From Clostridioides sp. ES-S-0054-01 (GTDB lineage Bacteria > Bacillota > Clostridia > Peptostreptococcales > Peptostreptococcaceae): a DNA stretch of 64,000 nt. A model generated the notes under the pieces. The model worked only from the letters and a program-made list of their open reading frames with translations. It made no database searches and was not told where the DNA came from. Position numbers and translations under genes: made by a program. The DNA lies in NCBI GenBank assembly GCA_021561035.1, contig CP067346.1, positions 1,767,001 through 1,831,000 of the forward strand, written 5' to 3'. How positions within the stretch are numbered: position 1 is the first letter of the stretch; the number at the start of each line of letters is the position of its first letter. Shown piece by piece: positions 1-9,605 of the stretch.

Positions 1-537
1 GAGACTGGTACATATACAAAATTCCTTAAAAGTATAGAGAATTTAGGTGAAAAAATAAATAAACAGAGTGAAGCAAAAAAACTTATAGATGAATTAGAGG
101 GAGTAGAACAATCTGTAGCAGAAAAGGCAAAGAAACAAGATAAAAAGCCAAAAGTGGCAATCTTATTTGGTGGTGGAAATAATTTTATGCTAGCTACAAA
201 AAGTTCATATCTTGGAGATTTAGTAAAAACAGTAGGTGCTGAAAATATAGCTGATAACCTAACAGATAATGTGGAATCAGATTATATACAATTTAGTTTA
301 GAACAAATTTTGAAAGAAAATCCAGATTATATACTTAGATTTGCACATGGAAATATTGAAGAGACTAAAAAAGCATTTGATGATTCTTTTGATAAAAACC
401 CTGTATGGGCTACATTAGATGCAGTAAAAAATGGGAAAGTTATAGATTTAGATTCAAGTATATTTAATGTATCTGCAAATATACATGTTAAAGATTCAAT
501 AAATAAATTGGGAGATATCTTGTATGGAGATAAATAA
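1..537 (+). CDS. ABC transporter substrate-binding protein, iron-chelate/corrinoid class (5' truncated)
   Basis: Reading frame 1 is open from the first base to the TAA at 535-537, so this is the C-terminal 178 residues of a longer protein cut by the window edge. The visible part starts with a lysine/glutamate-rich helix (the long backbone helix that joins the two lobes in class III binding proteins), then the second lobe with 'KVAILFGGGNN' and an 'ILKENPDYILRF' segment typical of FepB/BtuF-like proteins. It should capture a ferric siderophore, heme or corrinoid outside the membrane and feed the permease 16 bases downstream. The ligand cannot be read from the sequence. A GTG at 154 could be mistaken for a start, but the family and the open upstream frame argue against it. 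Confidence 0.88.
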   Translation, partial: ETGTYTKFLKSIENLGEKINKQSEAKKLIDELEGVEQSVAEKAKKQDKKPKVAILFGGGNNFMLATKSSYLGDLVKTVGAENIADNLTDNVESDYIQFSLEQILKENPDYILRFAHGNIEETKKAFDDSFDKNPVWATLDAVKNGKVIDLDSSIFNVSANIHVKDSINKLGDILYGDK

Positions 538-553
538 ACTTTAGGTGAATAAT

Positions 554-1534
554 ATGGATAACAAAAAAATTTTATTAATAGTTACAGGTATGATAACTGT
601 AATTGCTTTGCTAATTCTTTTTTCTACTATAGGTAGTGTAAACTTAAGCCTTAGAGAAATATTTGATGCATTGATAAATGAAAATAATCCAATGGTTACT
701 ACAATTGTATATAAGATGAGACTACCTAGAAATATATTATCAGCATTGGTTGGAGCAAATTTAGCTGTTTCTGGTCTATTATTACAAGCTGTTATGAAAA
801 ACCCATTAGCAGACCCTGGAATAACAGGGATATCAACTGGTGCAAGTGTAGCTGCTATTATAATATTGCTTCTATTTCCACAATACACAAGTATGCTACC
901 AATAGTTGCTTTTATAGGAGGTCTTATATCTTGTGTAGTAGTATATCTAATGGCGTATAAAAATGGTCTTAGACCAGAAAGAATTATACTAGCTGGAGTA
1001 GCTGTAAACACTATATTAGGTGGTGTGATATCGTATTTATCAACCATGTATAGTGAAAGAATTCAAAGTGCAATGTTGTGGTTAAATGGGAGTCTGGCAA
1101 CAAAGACATGGTCTGATGTAAATATGCTGATATGGTATTCCATAATAGGTCTGATAGGAGCAATTTTTCTTATTAGAAGTGCAAATGTGCTACAATTGGG
1201 AGATGATGCAGCTACAAATCTAGGTTTTAATGTAAACAAAAGCAGGTTCATAATATCATTAGTGGCAATATTTTTAGCTGGAGTTTCTACTTCTATAGTA
1301 GGTGTTATTAGTTTTGTAGGTCTAATCGTACCACATATAACACGTATGTTACTTGGTAGTGACCATAAATATACAATCCCATTTAGTATAATACTAGGAA
1401 GCATAGTTTTATTAATTGCAGATACGTTAGCTAGGACAATCGGTGGGTCAATAGAGATTCCAGTGGGCGTTATCATGTCCATAATAGGAGGTCCATTCTT
1501 CTTATATTTATTAAGAAAGAGAGGAAGTTATTAA
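554..1534 (+). CDS. FecCD-family ABC permease
   Basis: This is a very hydrophobic protein of 326 residues with about nine or ten membrane segments. It carries family signatures such as 'MRLPRNILSALVGANLAVSGLLLQ' split over the N-terminal third, 'NPLADPGITGISTGA' and 'GLIVPHITRMLLGSDHK' near the C-terminus, which contacts the ATPase. It forms the membrane channel of the iron/corrinoid importer. I take ATG 554 rather than the in-frame GTG at 545, because AGGTG at 543-547 then lies six bases upstream as ribosome site. The stop overlaps the ATG of the ATPase by one base (TAATG), a sign of translational coupling. Confidence 0.93.
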   Translation: MDNKKILLIVTGMITVIALLILFSTIGSVNLSLREIFDALINENNPMVTTIVYKMRLPRNILSALVGANLAVSGLLLQAVMKNPLADPGITGISTGASVAAIIILLLFPQYTSMLPIVAFIGGLISCVVVYLMAYKNGLRPERIILAGVAVNTILGGVISYLSTMYSERIQSAMLWLNGSLATKTWSDVNMLIWYSIIGLIGAIFLIRSANVLQLGDDAATNLGFNVNKSRFIISLVAIFLAGVSTSIVGVISFVGLIVPHITRMLLGSDHKYTIPFSIILGSIVLLIADTLARTIGGSIEIPVGVIMSIIGGPFFLYLLRKRGSY

Positions 1535-2328
1535 TGTTCAATGTAAAAAATATTAAGATAGGTTATGAAGATAAGATTATCATAGACAACTTAAGTGTAA
1601 GTATTAAAAAAAGTGAAGTAGTATCTATATTAGGACCAAATGGTTCAGGAAAGTCTACACTTCTTAAATCATTGTCTAGAATTCTAAAAATCAGACAAGG
1701 TGACATATACATTGGTAAAAAAAATATGAAAGTTATGAGTAATAAAGAGATTTCAAGGCAAGTGGCATTATTAGCTCAACACAATGTATCTTTAAGAGAT
1801 ATAAAGGTAAAAGACTTAATATATTATGGAAGAATACCACATAAAGGTTTTTTTGAAGGCAAAAATAAGAATGATGATGAGATAGTGACTTGGGCAATGA
1901 GAAATACAGGTCTTGAAACGTATAAAGATAAGTTGGTGAGTAATCTATCTGGAGGTGAAAGACAAAGAGTATGGTTGGCAATGGCTCTTTGCCAAAAACC
2001 AGATATACTTTTACTAGATGAACCAACAACATATCTAGATATATCACATCAATTGGAACTTATGGAGCTTATAAGAGATATAAATAAAAAATTTAAAATG
2101 ACTATAATTATGGTTTTACATGATATAAATCAAGCTAGTAAATACAGTGATAGACTTATTATTATGAATAATGGTTCTATAGTAGCAGATGGGCATCCAA
2201 ATAGGGTAATAAGTGAAAAAATAATAAAAGAAGTTTACAAAGTGAAATGTGATATAGATATAGACCCAATTAGTAAAAAGCCTAGGATTCACCCAATAAT
2301 GTTATGTAGAAGAACTAGTAGTATATGA
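1534..2328 (+). CDS. ABC transporter ATP-binding protein, FepC/BtuD type
   Basis: The 264-residue ATPase energises the importer encoded just upstream. The Walker A motif GPNGSGKST is near residue 35, the ABC signature LSGGERQR near residue 140, and Walker B with the D-loop 'LLLDEPTTYLD' near residue 160; the H-loop histidine is in 'MVLHDINQ'. These are all intact. Translation starts at the ATG that overlaps the permease stop. The gene ends 99 bases before the nitrogenase-like pair, with no clear terminator between, so the transporter and the reductase may be co-expressed. Confidence 0.94.
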   Translation: MFNVKNIKIGYEDKIIIDNLSVSIKKSEVVSILGPNGSGKSTLLKSLSRILKIRQGDIYIGKKNMKVMSNKEISRQVALLAQHNVSLRDIKVKDLIYYGRIPHKGFFEGKNKNDDEIVTWAMRNTGLETYKDKLVSNLSGGERQRVWLAMALCQKPDILLLDEPTTYLDISHQLELMELIRDINKKFKMTIIMVLHDINQASKYSDRLIIMNNGSIVADGHPNRVISEKIIKEVYKVKCDIDIDPISKKPRIHPIMLCRRTSSI

Positions 2329-2427
2329 AAATGTAATATTTATAAATAATTAGAAAGCAAAGGTTATTATCTATGCAAATTTATAAGTTTGAGTTTACAT
2401 GGATAATAAGAGTAGAAAGGAAAACAT

Positions 2428-3705
2428 ATGTATACTTTAGATGTATTAAATAGATTAAAAGATATAGATTGTGATAAAGATATAAAGTCTTTATCATATG
2501 CTGTATTTCCAGGAACACATTGTCCATTGTTTGGAGTTGTATTGACTGCATCATATATAAAAAATATGGCTCTTGTAATAGTAGGAACGAATGAATGTAC
2601 TTACTATAGTAAAAACTTTGCATATCATAGGCAATTTGGCAAGGATAGTGTTTATTCAGTAGTACTAAAAGATAAGGACATAGTTTTTGGTGCAGAAAAA
2701 AAAGTGGTAGAAGCTGTAAAGTATATTTCAGAAATTGATGAATTTGATGCAATAATGATAGTAACTACATGTGTACCAGAATTAATAGGCGAAGATTATA
2801 ATGCTTTGTCTAATGAATTGGAAGATATGATTGGAATACCTGTTTTGACAGTTAACACAGAGCATTATACTTGTAATTCTCATATACTTGGGATGACTAG
2901 AGCTTTAAAGAGTCTATCATCAGTTATGGAGAGTTATAAAAATAAAGATGGAGTCAATATATTAGGTCATAGACAAGAAAATGTAGAGGATACAGAACTT
3001 GTAAAATTGCTCGTAAAAAAAGATATAAAAATAAACTGTGTAATCCCATCTAAGTGTACTATAAAAGACATTAAAAATGCATCTAGTGCTAAATTAAACA
3101 TAGTGACAGATATGATAGCTTTGGATTTAGCAGAAGATATGAAAAATAAGTTTGGGATAGAGTATGTATATTTTGATAAAAATATGAAAGAATCAATTAT
3201 AATAGAAAATTATAATAAACTTTGTAAAATTTTAGACATAGATATACAAGATGAATTATCAAAGCAGAGACAGAGATACAATTCATTATTGAGTGAATGT
3301 AGATATCTGTTGGAGGGTAAAAAATTGATTTATGGGAATACACCAATGATGGCATTTGAAACAGTCGATTTTTTAACTGAATTAGGACTGGTTCCAGAAT
3401 TTATCCAAGTGAGAGAACTTTATGAACAAGATAGTTTATTTAAAGATAATATAATAAAAAAAGGATACAATCCATATGTAAGTAGAATTGCAAATATAGC
3501 TCCACTTAGAAGTTTGTATGAAAATATAAATGCAGATATTTATATAGGACATGAAAATCCAATGTTATTAAGAGAGAAAGGGCTTATGCAAATAACATTA
3601 GATGAACATGCACAAAAAATAGGTTTTGAGCTTCCAATAGGAATAATGAAAACCTTAATTAAATTATTTGATGTAGAGAAATCTGCAAGAAAGGAAGTAA
3701 TCTAA
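2428..3705 (+). CDS. Nitrogenase component 1-like protein, subunit A
   Basis: The 425-residue protein belongs to the oxidoreductase/nitrogenase component 1 family (NifD, NifK, BchN, BchB and relatives). Three cysteines sit where the P-cluster ligands of NifD lie: Cys32 in 'GTHCPLFG', Cys57 in 'GTNECTYY' and Cys115 in 'TTCVPELIGED', the last matching the CPxxLIGDD motif. There is no nitrogen-fixation context: no nifH, nifE/N or nifB nearby. The partner subunit starts one base after the stop. A reductive job on an iron-chelate, tetrapyrrole or corrinoid brought in by the upstream transporter is an inference from position only. The ATG follows a GAAAGGA ribosome site. Confidence 0.85.
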   Translation: MYTLDVLNRLKDIDCDKDIKSLSYAVFPGTHCPLFGVVLTASYIKNMALVIVGTNECTYYSKNFAYHRQFGKDSVYSVVLKDKDIVFGAEKKVVEAVKYISEIDEFDAIMIVTTCVPELIGEDYNALSNELEDMIGIPVLTVNTEHYTCNSHILGMTRALKSLSSVMESYKNKDGVNILGHRQENVEDTELVKLLVKKDIKINCVIPSKCTIKDIKNASSAKLNIVTDMIALDLAEDMKNKFGIEYVYFDKNMKESIIIENYNKLCKILDIDIQDELSKQRQRYNSLLSECRYLLEGKKLIYGNTPMMAFETVDFLTELGLVPEFIQVRELYEQDSLFKDNIIKKGYNPYVSRIANIAPLRSLYENINADIYIGHENPMLLREKGLMQITLDEHAQKIGFELPIGIMKTLIKLFDVEKSARKEVI

Positions 3706-3706
3706 G

Positions 3707-4918
3707 ATGGAAATATATAAATATTTTCCAAATCCTTCTGACAGAATGGGAATAATATTTACAGTATCATCAATAAATGAAGCCTGTGTTATAGAGTTTG
3801 GACCATCAGGCACAACTCATTATGCTATAGAAGCAATTGGAAGCTTAAATGGAGAAGATAAGGCTAAAATTTATTCAACACATATGAGTGAAAGTGATGT
3901 TACTTTTGGAAATTATGATAGACTGGAGAAAGCTATAATTGAAATAGATAATAATATTAAACCAAAGTATATTTTTGTAATGGCTTCATCTGTATCTTCA
4001 ATTATAGGGACAGATATAATTGGGATATGTAATATTTTAAGGGAATCTGTAAACTGTAGACTAATTCCAATTACAACAGGTGGGTTGAGAGATGACTATA
4101 ACCAAGGAGTGGAAGAGTTTCTTTATATATTGGCAAAGGAAGTAGTCAAAGAAAGTAGTGAAAAATTGGATAGTTTTAATATAGTTGGATGTACTATAGA
4201 CCAATTTAATTTTTTAGCAGATTGCGAAGAAATTAAAAGAATGATGAAAGTTTTTTTTAAAAAAGAAGTAAATGTAACCTTTACATCATATACATCAATA
4301 GATGAGATAGAAACTGCGTCTAAATCAAGTTTAAATATAGTACTTAGAAAAGAAGGTATAAAAGCAGCAACTTTTATGAAAGATAAATATAATATACCTT
4401 ATGTATACAAGAAACCTTATGGAATAAAAAATACTGAAGAATTTATAAGTGAAATACAAAAAGTAACTACATGGGATTTAGATAAAAATACCTATGAGGC
4501 TGAAATATCTAATATAAAAAGGTATATGTTTAATATAAAAAGAAAGTTTTATTTTTATAAAGGAAGTAAAAAATGTGCTGTGTTTGGAGATTATGATACC
4601 ACATTAGGGTTTAGAGACTTATTAGAGGAGTTAGGTCTTGAAATTGATAGGGTTAATGTATTACATAATATAGATTGTAATGACAAATCTGTGTATATTG
4701 GGAACGATGAACTGGATAGAAGCGAATATTTAAAAGAGAATGAATTATTAGCACTATTTGGAGATGGTGCTAGCATCGATATGAAACATAATTCAAAGTT
4801 AGATATGCAGATAAGTAATCCAAACCTAAAAAGTGTAAATATATATCCATATACTCCTTTTGTAGGATTAAGAGGAATTCTTTATGTAATTGAAAAAATA
4901 CTAAATATACAGTATTAA
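3707..4918 (+). CDS. Nitrogenase component 1-like protein, subunit B
   Basis: The 403-residue protein has the same fold family as its upstream neighbour, with matching blocks such as 'MGIIFTVSSINEACVIEFGP' and 'VMASSVSSIIGTDIIGI'. The cysteines of the canonical motifs are missing: the 'GPSGTTHY' block has Thr36 where Cys is expected, and 'MASSVSSIIGTD' has Ser where NifK-type proteins have Cys. Cys27 lies nearby. The pair would therefore be asymmetric, with three cluster ligands on subunit A and few or none on B, somewhat like the dark-operative protochlorophyllide reductase subunits. Only one base separates the genes, so they are co-translated. Confidence 0.82.
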   Translation: MEIYKYFPNPSDRMGIIFTVSSINEACVIEFGPSGTTHYAIEAIGSLNGEDKAKIYSTHMSESDVTFGNYDRLEKAIIEIDNNIKPKYIFVMASSVSSIIGTDIIGICNILRESVNCRLIPITTGGLRDDYNQGVEEFLYILAKEVVKESSEKLDSFNIVGCTIDQFNFLADCEEIKRMMKVFFKKEVNVTFTSYTSIDEIETASKSSLNIVLRKEGIKAATFMKDKYNIPYVYKKPYGIKNTEEFISEIQKVTTWDLDKNTYEAEISNIKRYMFNIKRKFYFYKGSKKCAVFGDYDTTLGFRDLLEELGLEIDRVNVLHNIDCNDKSVYIGNDELDRSEYLKENELLALFGDGASIDMKHNSKLDMQISNPNLKSVNIYPYTPFVGLRGILYVIEKILNIQY

Positions 4919-5148
4919 ATATATAAAAAATATTATTAAATACATATATAATACATAAAAAAGTGTTTATTAGGAGAATTTTTATAAAAAAGAAGCATAT
5001 TTATTAAAAAATCAATCTCTATTTGCTAAAATAATTTATGAGTTATGTTAGAAACTGTAAGATATTGGATATAATATAATAAACAGGTAAACTTTGTATT
5101 AAGAGGATATATAGTTTATCTTAATTATAGGGGAAGTGAGGATATATT

Positions 5149-5340
5149 ATGGAAAGATTAATGGAACTCATAGAAAGAAAATTTTTAAAGGATGTAGAAC
5201 TTTTAGAATTAGAAGACATAGAAAATGTAATAGAATGCAAAATGACTAAGCCATATAATGCTCATTATAATGAATACCTAGTAAAAGTAAAGCATGAAGA
5301 CAAGATAGAAGAATATTTTGTGTATTTAAAACATAGATAA
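5149..5340 (+). CDS. Small hypothetical protein (63 aa)
   Basis: I do not recognise this small, charged protein. It has no membrane segment and alternates an acidic helix 'LLELEDIENVIE' with a lysine/tyrosine-rich C-terminal half that reads as beta strands. A GGGGAAGTGAGG ribosome site precedes the ATG, and a strong terminator follows within ten bases, so it looks like a genuine single-gene transcript. The start is the first ATG; a second in-frame ATG at residue 5 is possible. Confidence 0.6.
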   Translation: MERLMELIERKFLKDVELLELEDIENVIECKMTKPYNAHYNEYLVKVKHEDKIEEYFVYLKHR

Positions 5341-5344
5341 ACAT

Positions 5345-5400
5345 AAAAGAGGTTTATATTTATTTGTATGATTATAAAATAAATACAAGCCTCTTTTTTT
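5345..5400 (+). terminator. Terminator of the 63-aa gene, possibly bidirectional
   Basis: AAAAGAGG pairs with CCTCTTTT, with an inner ATTTATTT/AAATAAAT stem, and a run of T follows. The A-rich left arm could also end transcription of the opposing Mrp gene. Confidence 0.75.
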
Positions 5401-5429
5401 GATAAATATAAAATTATAAAAATTTTTAT

Positions 5430-6242
5430 TTATTTAATTTTTTCAACTACATTAGTCAATATTGAATCTAAATCGTCGCTAATTTCTGTAACTCCATTAT
5501 GAGTAATATCTATAATTTCTTTAGTCATAGGAAGCTCTCCTAAAAGCTCTAAGTCTAAATCATCTAAAAACTTTTCAGTAGATTCTCCTTCAAATAACTT
5601 GATTTTTTTAGAACAATCAGGGCATTGGATATAACTCATATTTTCAATAACTCCAAGAACATTTATGTTCATTTTTTTAGCCATATTAACAGCTTTTGAT
5701 ACAATCATAGATACTAAATCTTGAGGTACTGAAACCATAACTATTCCACTTATAGGTATGGATTGCATAACTGTTAATGCAACATCACCAGTACCAGGAG
5801 GCATATCTATTAATAAATAGTCCAATTCTTCCCAAAGTACATCAGTATAAAATTGCTTTACAACTCCTCCAAGTAAAGGTCCTCTCCAAACAACAGGTTC
5901 ATTTTCATCATCTATCATAAGGTTTATAGACATTACTTTTATGTTGTTTGAGTTTTCTACAGGATAAATATAAGAGCCATCAGAATAAGCTTTTACATTT
6001 TTTACACCCATAAGTCTAGGAATACTTGGTCCAGTTATATCTGAATCTAATATACCAACCTTATATCCCATTTTGTTTAGTTTATTAGCAAGTAAAGCAG
6101 TTACAGTTGATTTTCCAACTCCACCTTTCCCACTCATAACACCAATTATTTTTCCAAATTTATTGTTAGGGTTATTTTCAATAGAACAATTTGATTGACT
6201 ATTACAATTTCCCTTTGATGGACATGAATTACAATCTGCCAT
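5430..6242 (-). CDS. Mrp/NBP35-type P-loop ATPase, iron-sulfur cluster carrier
   Basis: The 270-residue cytoplasmic protein has a cysteine-rich N-terminus (CNSCPSKGNCNSQSNC), the deviant Walker A motif SGKGGVGKST near residue 40, 'DSDITGPSIPRLMG', 'DMPPGTGDV' and a C-terminal CPDC pair. This is the architecture of Mrp/ApbC proteins, which bind and transfer [4Fe-4S] clusters. ATG 6242 is chosen because GGAGG sits eight bases upstream; the longer frame to 6257 would place the ribosome site inside the gene. It is the only P-loop protein near the nitrogenase-like pair, but it is transcribed in the opposite direction and lacks NifH motifs, so it is not its reductase. Confidence 0.93.
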   Translation of the reverse strand: MADCNSCPSKGNCNSQSNCSIENNPNNKFGKIIGVMSGKGGVGKSTVTALLANKLNKMGYKVGILDSDITGPSIPRLMGVKNVKAYSDGSYIYPVENSNNIKVMSINLMIDDENEPVVWRGPLLGGVVKQFYTDVLWEELDYLLIDMPPGTGDVALTVMQSIPISGIVMVSVPQDLVSMIVSKAVNMAKKMNINVLGVIENMSYIQCPDCSKKIKLFEGESTEKFLDDLDLELLGELPMTKEIIDITHNGVTEISDDLDSILTNVVEKIK

Positions 6243-6663
6243 ATCTATTACCTCCAAACTTTAGTATTTATTAGATTATTTTTAACCTACATATACTATT
6301 TTAGTACAATTGAATAATAAAGTCATTATTTAAAAGTAACTTAGAAAATTTTCTATTGATTTATTCATAGTATATAATAAAAAAAGAAGGCAATAAAAGA
6401 ATTATAACCTTCTTAAGAAATGATTATTTCAATTGACCTATAGACCTTAATAATATAAATATATAAAAAATATTTCAACATGTTATAAATAACTGGTCAT
6501 TTTATAAGTGAAATTGGAAATTAGATGCATGTTTTATAAAAATTTGATGAAAAAAACAATTAAAAATTGTAAAGAAAAAAGATATAATTAGAAATGTAGT
6601 AATAAATATTTTATTATAGGTAATAGAGTTTGGGTATCTTAAATAATATTTGGAGGAATATAG
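6243..6663. other. 421-base intergenic region between Mrp and GNAT genes
   Basis: Very AT-rich, holding the divergent promoters of both neighbours. A small hairpin pairs AAGAAGG at 6384-6390 with CCTTCTT at 6408-6414; read on the minus strand it is followed by T residues and could be a leader terminator ahead of Mrp. I see no gene. Confidence 0.5.
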
Positions 6664-7815
6664 ATGGAATCAATACCAAGAAGTGCAAAAGTAGAAGAAT
6701 TTGATAAAGTAATAGAATTAATAAACTATGTATTTAGGATATCGAGAAATCATAAACCAACTATGATGGAGGAATTTCCTATTTTACTAAATAAAAATAA
6801 TATAGAAAATATGATTATAATATCAGAAGATGATAAAGTGGTTTCTGATGTAAATTATCTAATTCAAGATGTATCTATTCAAGGAAGTAGGGTGAAGGTT
6901 GCAGCCATAGGTGGAGTATGTACTCATCCAGATTATGAAAAGAGAGGATATTCATCTAAGATATTGGATAAAGTAGAAGAAAAAATGTTTTATGATGGTG
7001 TAGATATTGTAATCATTTCAGGAACAAGAAGTTTATACAGTAGAAGAAATTGCAGTTTGATAAAAAGTTTCTACCAATATACAATAAAACCTGAAGATGT
7101 GAAAATACCATATGAAATAGTTGAATTTGATGAAACTAATTTTGAAAAAGATGATGATTTAGATAAAATGATTGAACTGTATAATCAAAATAGTACTAGA
7201 TTTATAAGAACAAGGGATGAGTTTCAAAAATTATTGCATGCAGCAACTATTGCTTGGGGACCGATTGATTACAAAAAGATATTTATAAAAGAAAATAATG
7301 ATGTAATAGGATACTTGATAATAAGAACAATAAAAAAAGAGGATTCTATTGTAGGAGAAGTGGCTGAGATAGGGTTAAATTCTGTAAATGTTGAAAATGT
7401 ATTGAAATATGTTACAAATAAATTTGGATTAGAATATTTAAATTATAAAGTACATGTGAGAAATCTTAAAGACCAGTTGAAATGTAATAGAACAAAATCT
7501 TTGGACTACCAACAAGGAACTATGAAAATAATAAACTTTACTAAGCTATGTGATAGTTTAAGAAGTTATTTTAATCAATATGTAGATTCTAAATTATTAA
7601 AATACATGGAATTTAAACAAGTTGAAAATAAATATATTATTAAGTACAAAGAGGAAGAACTCGTAATAGAAAGTTTGGATAAGCTTAATAAACTATTTTT
7701 TGAGAAAAATGAAGAGCAGTACAATGAATTTAAACATCTAAAAAATATACATGAATTTGCTACAAAGGCATTTCCTGTAGATTTTCCATGGACTGCAAAT
7801 TTAAATTATCAATAA
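6664..7815 (+). CDS. GNAT-family N-acetyltransferase with C-terminal extension
   Basis: The 383-residue protein has a GNAT domain in its first 150 residues, with the acetyl-CoA binding motif A recognisable as 'GGVCTHPDYEKRGYSS'. The rest resembles the second GNAT-like/sterol-carrier-like half of Eis-type acetyltransferases, which fits the length. The substrate is unknown. TTTGGAGGA lies just upstream of the ATG. It stands alone between Mrp and the corrinoid module. Specific assignment to Eis is weak. Confidence 0.8.
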   Translation: MESIPRSAKVEEFDKVIELINYVFRISRNHKPTMMEEFPILLNKNNIENMIIISEDDKVVSDVNYLIQDVSIQGSRVKVAAIGGVCTHPDYEKRGYSSKILDKVEEKMFYDGVDIVIISGTRSLYSRRNCSLIKSFYQYTIKPEDVKIPYEIVEFDETNFEKDDDLDKMIELYNQNSTRFIRTRDEFQKLLHAATIAWGPIDYKKIFIKENNDVIGYLIIRTIKKEDSIVGEVAEIGLNSVNVENVLKYVTNKFGLEYLNYKVHVRNLKDQLKCNRTKSLDYQQGTMKIINFTKLCDSLRSYFNQYVDSKLLKYMEFKQVENKYIIKYKEEELVIESLDKLNKLFFEKNEEQYNEFKHLKNIHEFATKAFPVDFPWTANLNYQ

Positions 7816-7942
7816 TTGTTATACTTTTAGACTGTATTAAATAAAAGAGAATTAATACCTAAAGTGAGCTCTTATTAAATAACAGAAATTATTGGATATT
7901 AAAAAAGAAATTTTGTAAGGAATTAGAAGGGATGAGTATTAT

Positions 7943-8581
7943 ATGGACATACTTGATGATATAGCAGAATGTATATTAAATATGGGTGTAGACAATATAG
8001 AAAATTTAGTAAAAATTGCTATAGATAAAAATATTGATGTGGAAGATATTTATGAATATGGTTTAAATAAAGGTATGATAGGAGCTTTAGATAAATTTGA
8101 GAATAAAGAATACTATCTTTCAGAAGTTATAGTATGTACAGACGCATTAAATAAAGGGATTAATCTTTTGAAAGGAACTGGAAAAGTAAAGAAAAAATCA
8201 AAGGGAGTAATTCTAATGTCTGTAGTAGAAGGAGATACTCATGAGATAGGAAAAAATATTGTAAAGGTAATGGTGGAAGCCACTGGATATAAGGTTATTG
8301 ACTTAGGTGTAAATAGAAAAAGTGAAGATATAATAGAAGAAGCTATAAAAAACAATGTGGATATAATAGGCTTATCTTCAATGATGACAACAACGATGGA
8401 AAATATGAAATCAGTTATAGACGAGCTTAATAGGATTAATATAGATAAAAGACCAAAAGTAATAATTGGTGGTGGTCCTGTAAGTATGGAGTTTGCAGAA
8501 GAAATAGGAGCAGATGGATATAGCTCAAATGCTCCAAAAGCAGTAAAATTAATAAACAAACTTATAGGAGGTGAAGTTTAA
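7943..8581 (+). CDS. Corrinoid (B12-binding) methyl-carrier protein, MtbC/MttC type
   Basis: The 212-residue protein has a helical cap domain (residues 1-85) and a Rossmann B12-binding domain with the signature 'EGDTHEIGKNIV', in which the histidine of D-x-H-x-x-G is the lower cobalt ligand, and 'GGGPVSMEFAEEIGADGYS' near the C-terminus. Such proteins carry a methyl group on cobalt between two methyltransferases. It is the first of three tightly packed genes; the next starts at the stop codon. No substrate-specific MtxB-type methyltransferase is next to it, so the methyl donor cannot be read here. Confidence 0.92.
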   Translation: MDILDDIAECILNMGVDNIENLVKIAIDKNIDVEDIYEYGLNKGMIGALDKFENKEYYLSEVIVCTDALNKGINLLKGTGKVKKKSKGVILMSVVEGDTHEIGKNIVKVMVEATGYKVIDLGVNRKSEDIIEEAIKNNVDIIGLSSMMTTTMENMKSVIDELNRINIDKRPKVIIGGGPVSMEFAEEIGADGYSSNAPKAVKLINKLIGGEV

Positions 8582-8582
8582 C

Positions 8583-9605
8583 GTGTTTTCAGATATGACT
8601 TTACTTCAATATATAAATAGTGAAGATAGAGGTTTTTTTCTTCCTGATATGGGTACAAATGGACTGTTTTTAATAAATAAAAAGGCATATGAAGTGTATG
8701 ATAGTGTAGATTTACAATTAGAATTAGCAAAAACTATGGACAAGTATTTTGAATCAGACTTTATATACTCATTCTGTGATGGTATTACATTTTGCGAAAC
8801 TCTGGGTTTAGAGACATTAAGGCCAGATTATGATTTTCCAAGTGTATTAACACATACTATAACTGACAGGGAAAAACTAAGAAAATTAGACGTTCCAGAC
8901 CCTTATACAAGTGGACGTATGCCACTCAATATAGAAAGCTTATCACTTATATCAAAAAATATTAAAAAACCACTATATGAGTCGATACAAGGTCCATTTA
9001 CACTTGCAGGTCAATTAGCTGGAGCTACACAACTTTTAAGATGCATAATAACTGATAAAAAATTTGTAGAAGAACTATTGGAATTTACAACTGAATTGGT
9101 AAGAAGATATGCCGTAGCTGCAAATAAAGCAGGAGCAAAATATATTTCAATAGCAGAACCAACATCAGTAACCTTAAGTAAAGATAGATTTGATGAATAT
9201 ATAGTAAAAAATTTAAATAAAATTTACGATGAACTTGATTGTTGGAAAGGTATGCATATATGTGGAGACACCAGAGAATTATTAGATAATATGTTAAGTT
9301 GTAATATAGATGCAGTAAGTTTAGACCAAATTTTAAACTATGAAGAAATTGCTCCAATGATTCCTAGAGATATAGTGTTGATTGGTAACTTGGACCCAAT
9401 AAAACTTCTTGGACGTTCTAACCCAGATAAAATCAGAAGAGAGACACTAAAGCTGTTAAAGAAGATGAGAGGATACGATAATTTCTTATGTGATTTTGGA
9501 TGTAACTGCTTAAATACCACTCCAGTAGAAAATTTACAAGCAGCTATAAAGGCAGGAAGAATTAGTTATAAAGAATTAGATAGGATTGATATTGATGAAT
9601 TATAA
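8583..9605 (+). CDS. UroD-fold corrinoid methyltransferase, MtaA/MtbA-like
   Basis: The 340-residue protein belongs to the uroporphyrinogen decarboxylase superfamily. It has the zinc-site pattern of cobamide methyltransferases: His-x-Cys in 'MHICGDT' near residue 223 and a later cysteine cluster 'CDFGCNCLNTTP'. It would move the methyl group between the upstream corrinoid protein and a thiol or tetrahydrofolate; coenzyme M is not expected in this organism. I prefer GTG 8583 because the AGGAGGTGA at 8566-8574 then has normal spacing; GTG 8571 would lie inside the ribosome site. It overlaps the next gene by 11 bases. Confidence 0.88.
   Translation: MFSDMTLLQYINSEDRGFFLPDMGTNGLFLINKKAYEVYDSVDLQLELAKTMDKYFESDFIYSFCDGITFCETLGLETLRPDYDFPSVLTHTITDREKLRKLDVPDPYTSGRMPLNIESLSLISKNIKKPLYESIQGPFTLAGQLAGATQLLRCIITDKKFVEELLEFTTELVRRYAVAANKAGAKYISIAEPTSVTLSKDRFDEYIVKNLNKIYDELDCWKGMHICGDTRELLDNMLSCNIDAVSLDQILNYEEIAPMIPRDIVLIGNLDPIKLLGRSNPDKIRRETLKLLKKMRGYDNFLCDFGCNCLNTTPVENLQAAIKAGRISYKELDRIDIDEL

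Noticed and set aside
5430-6242. Mrp ATPase as the missing NifH-like donor of the nitrogenase-like pair
   Set aside because: It has Mrp/NBP35 cysteines and motifs, lacks NifH signatures, and is transcribed from the other strand.
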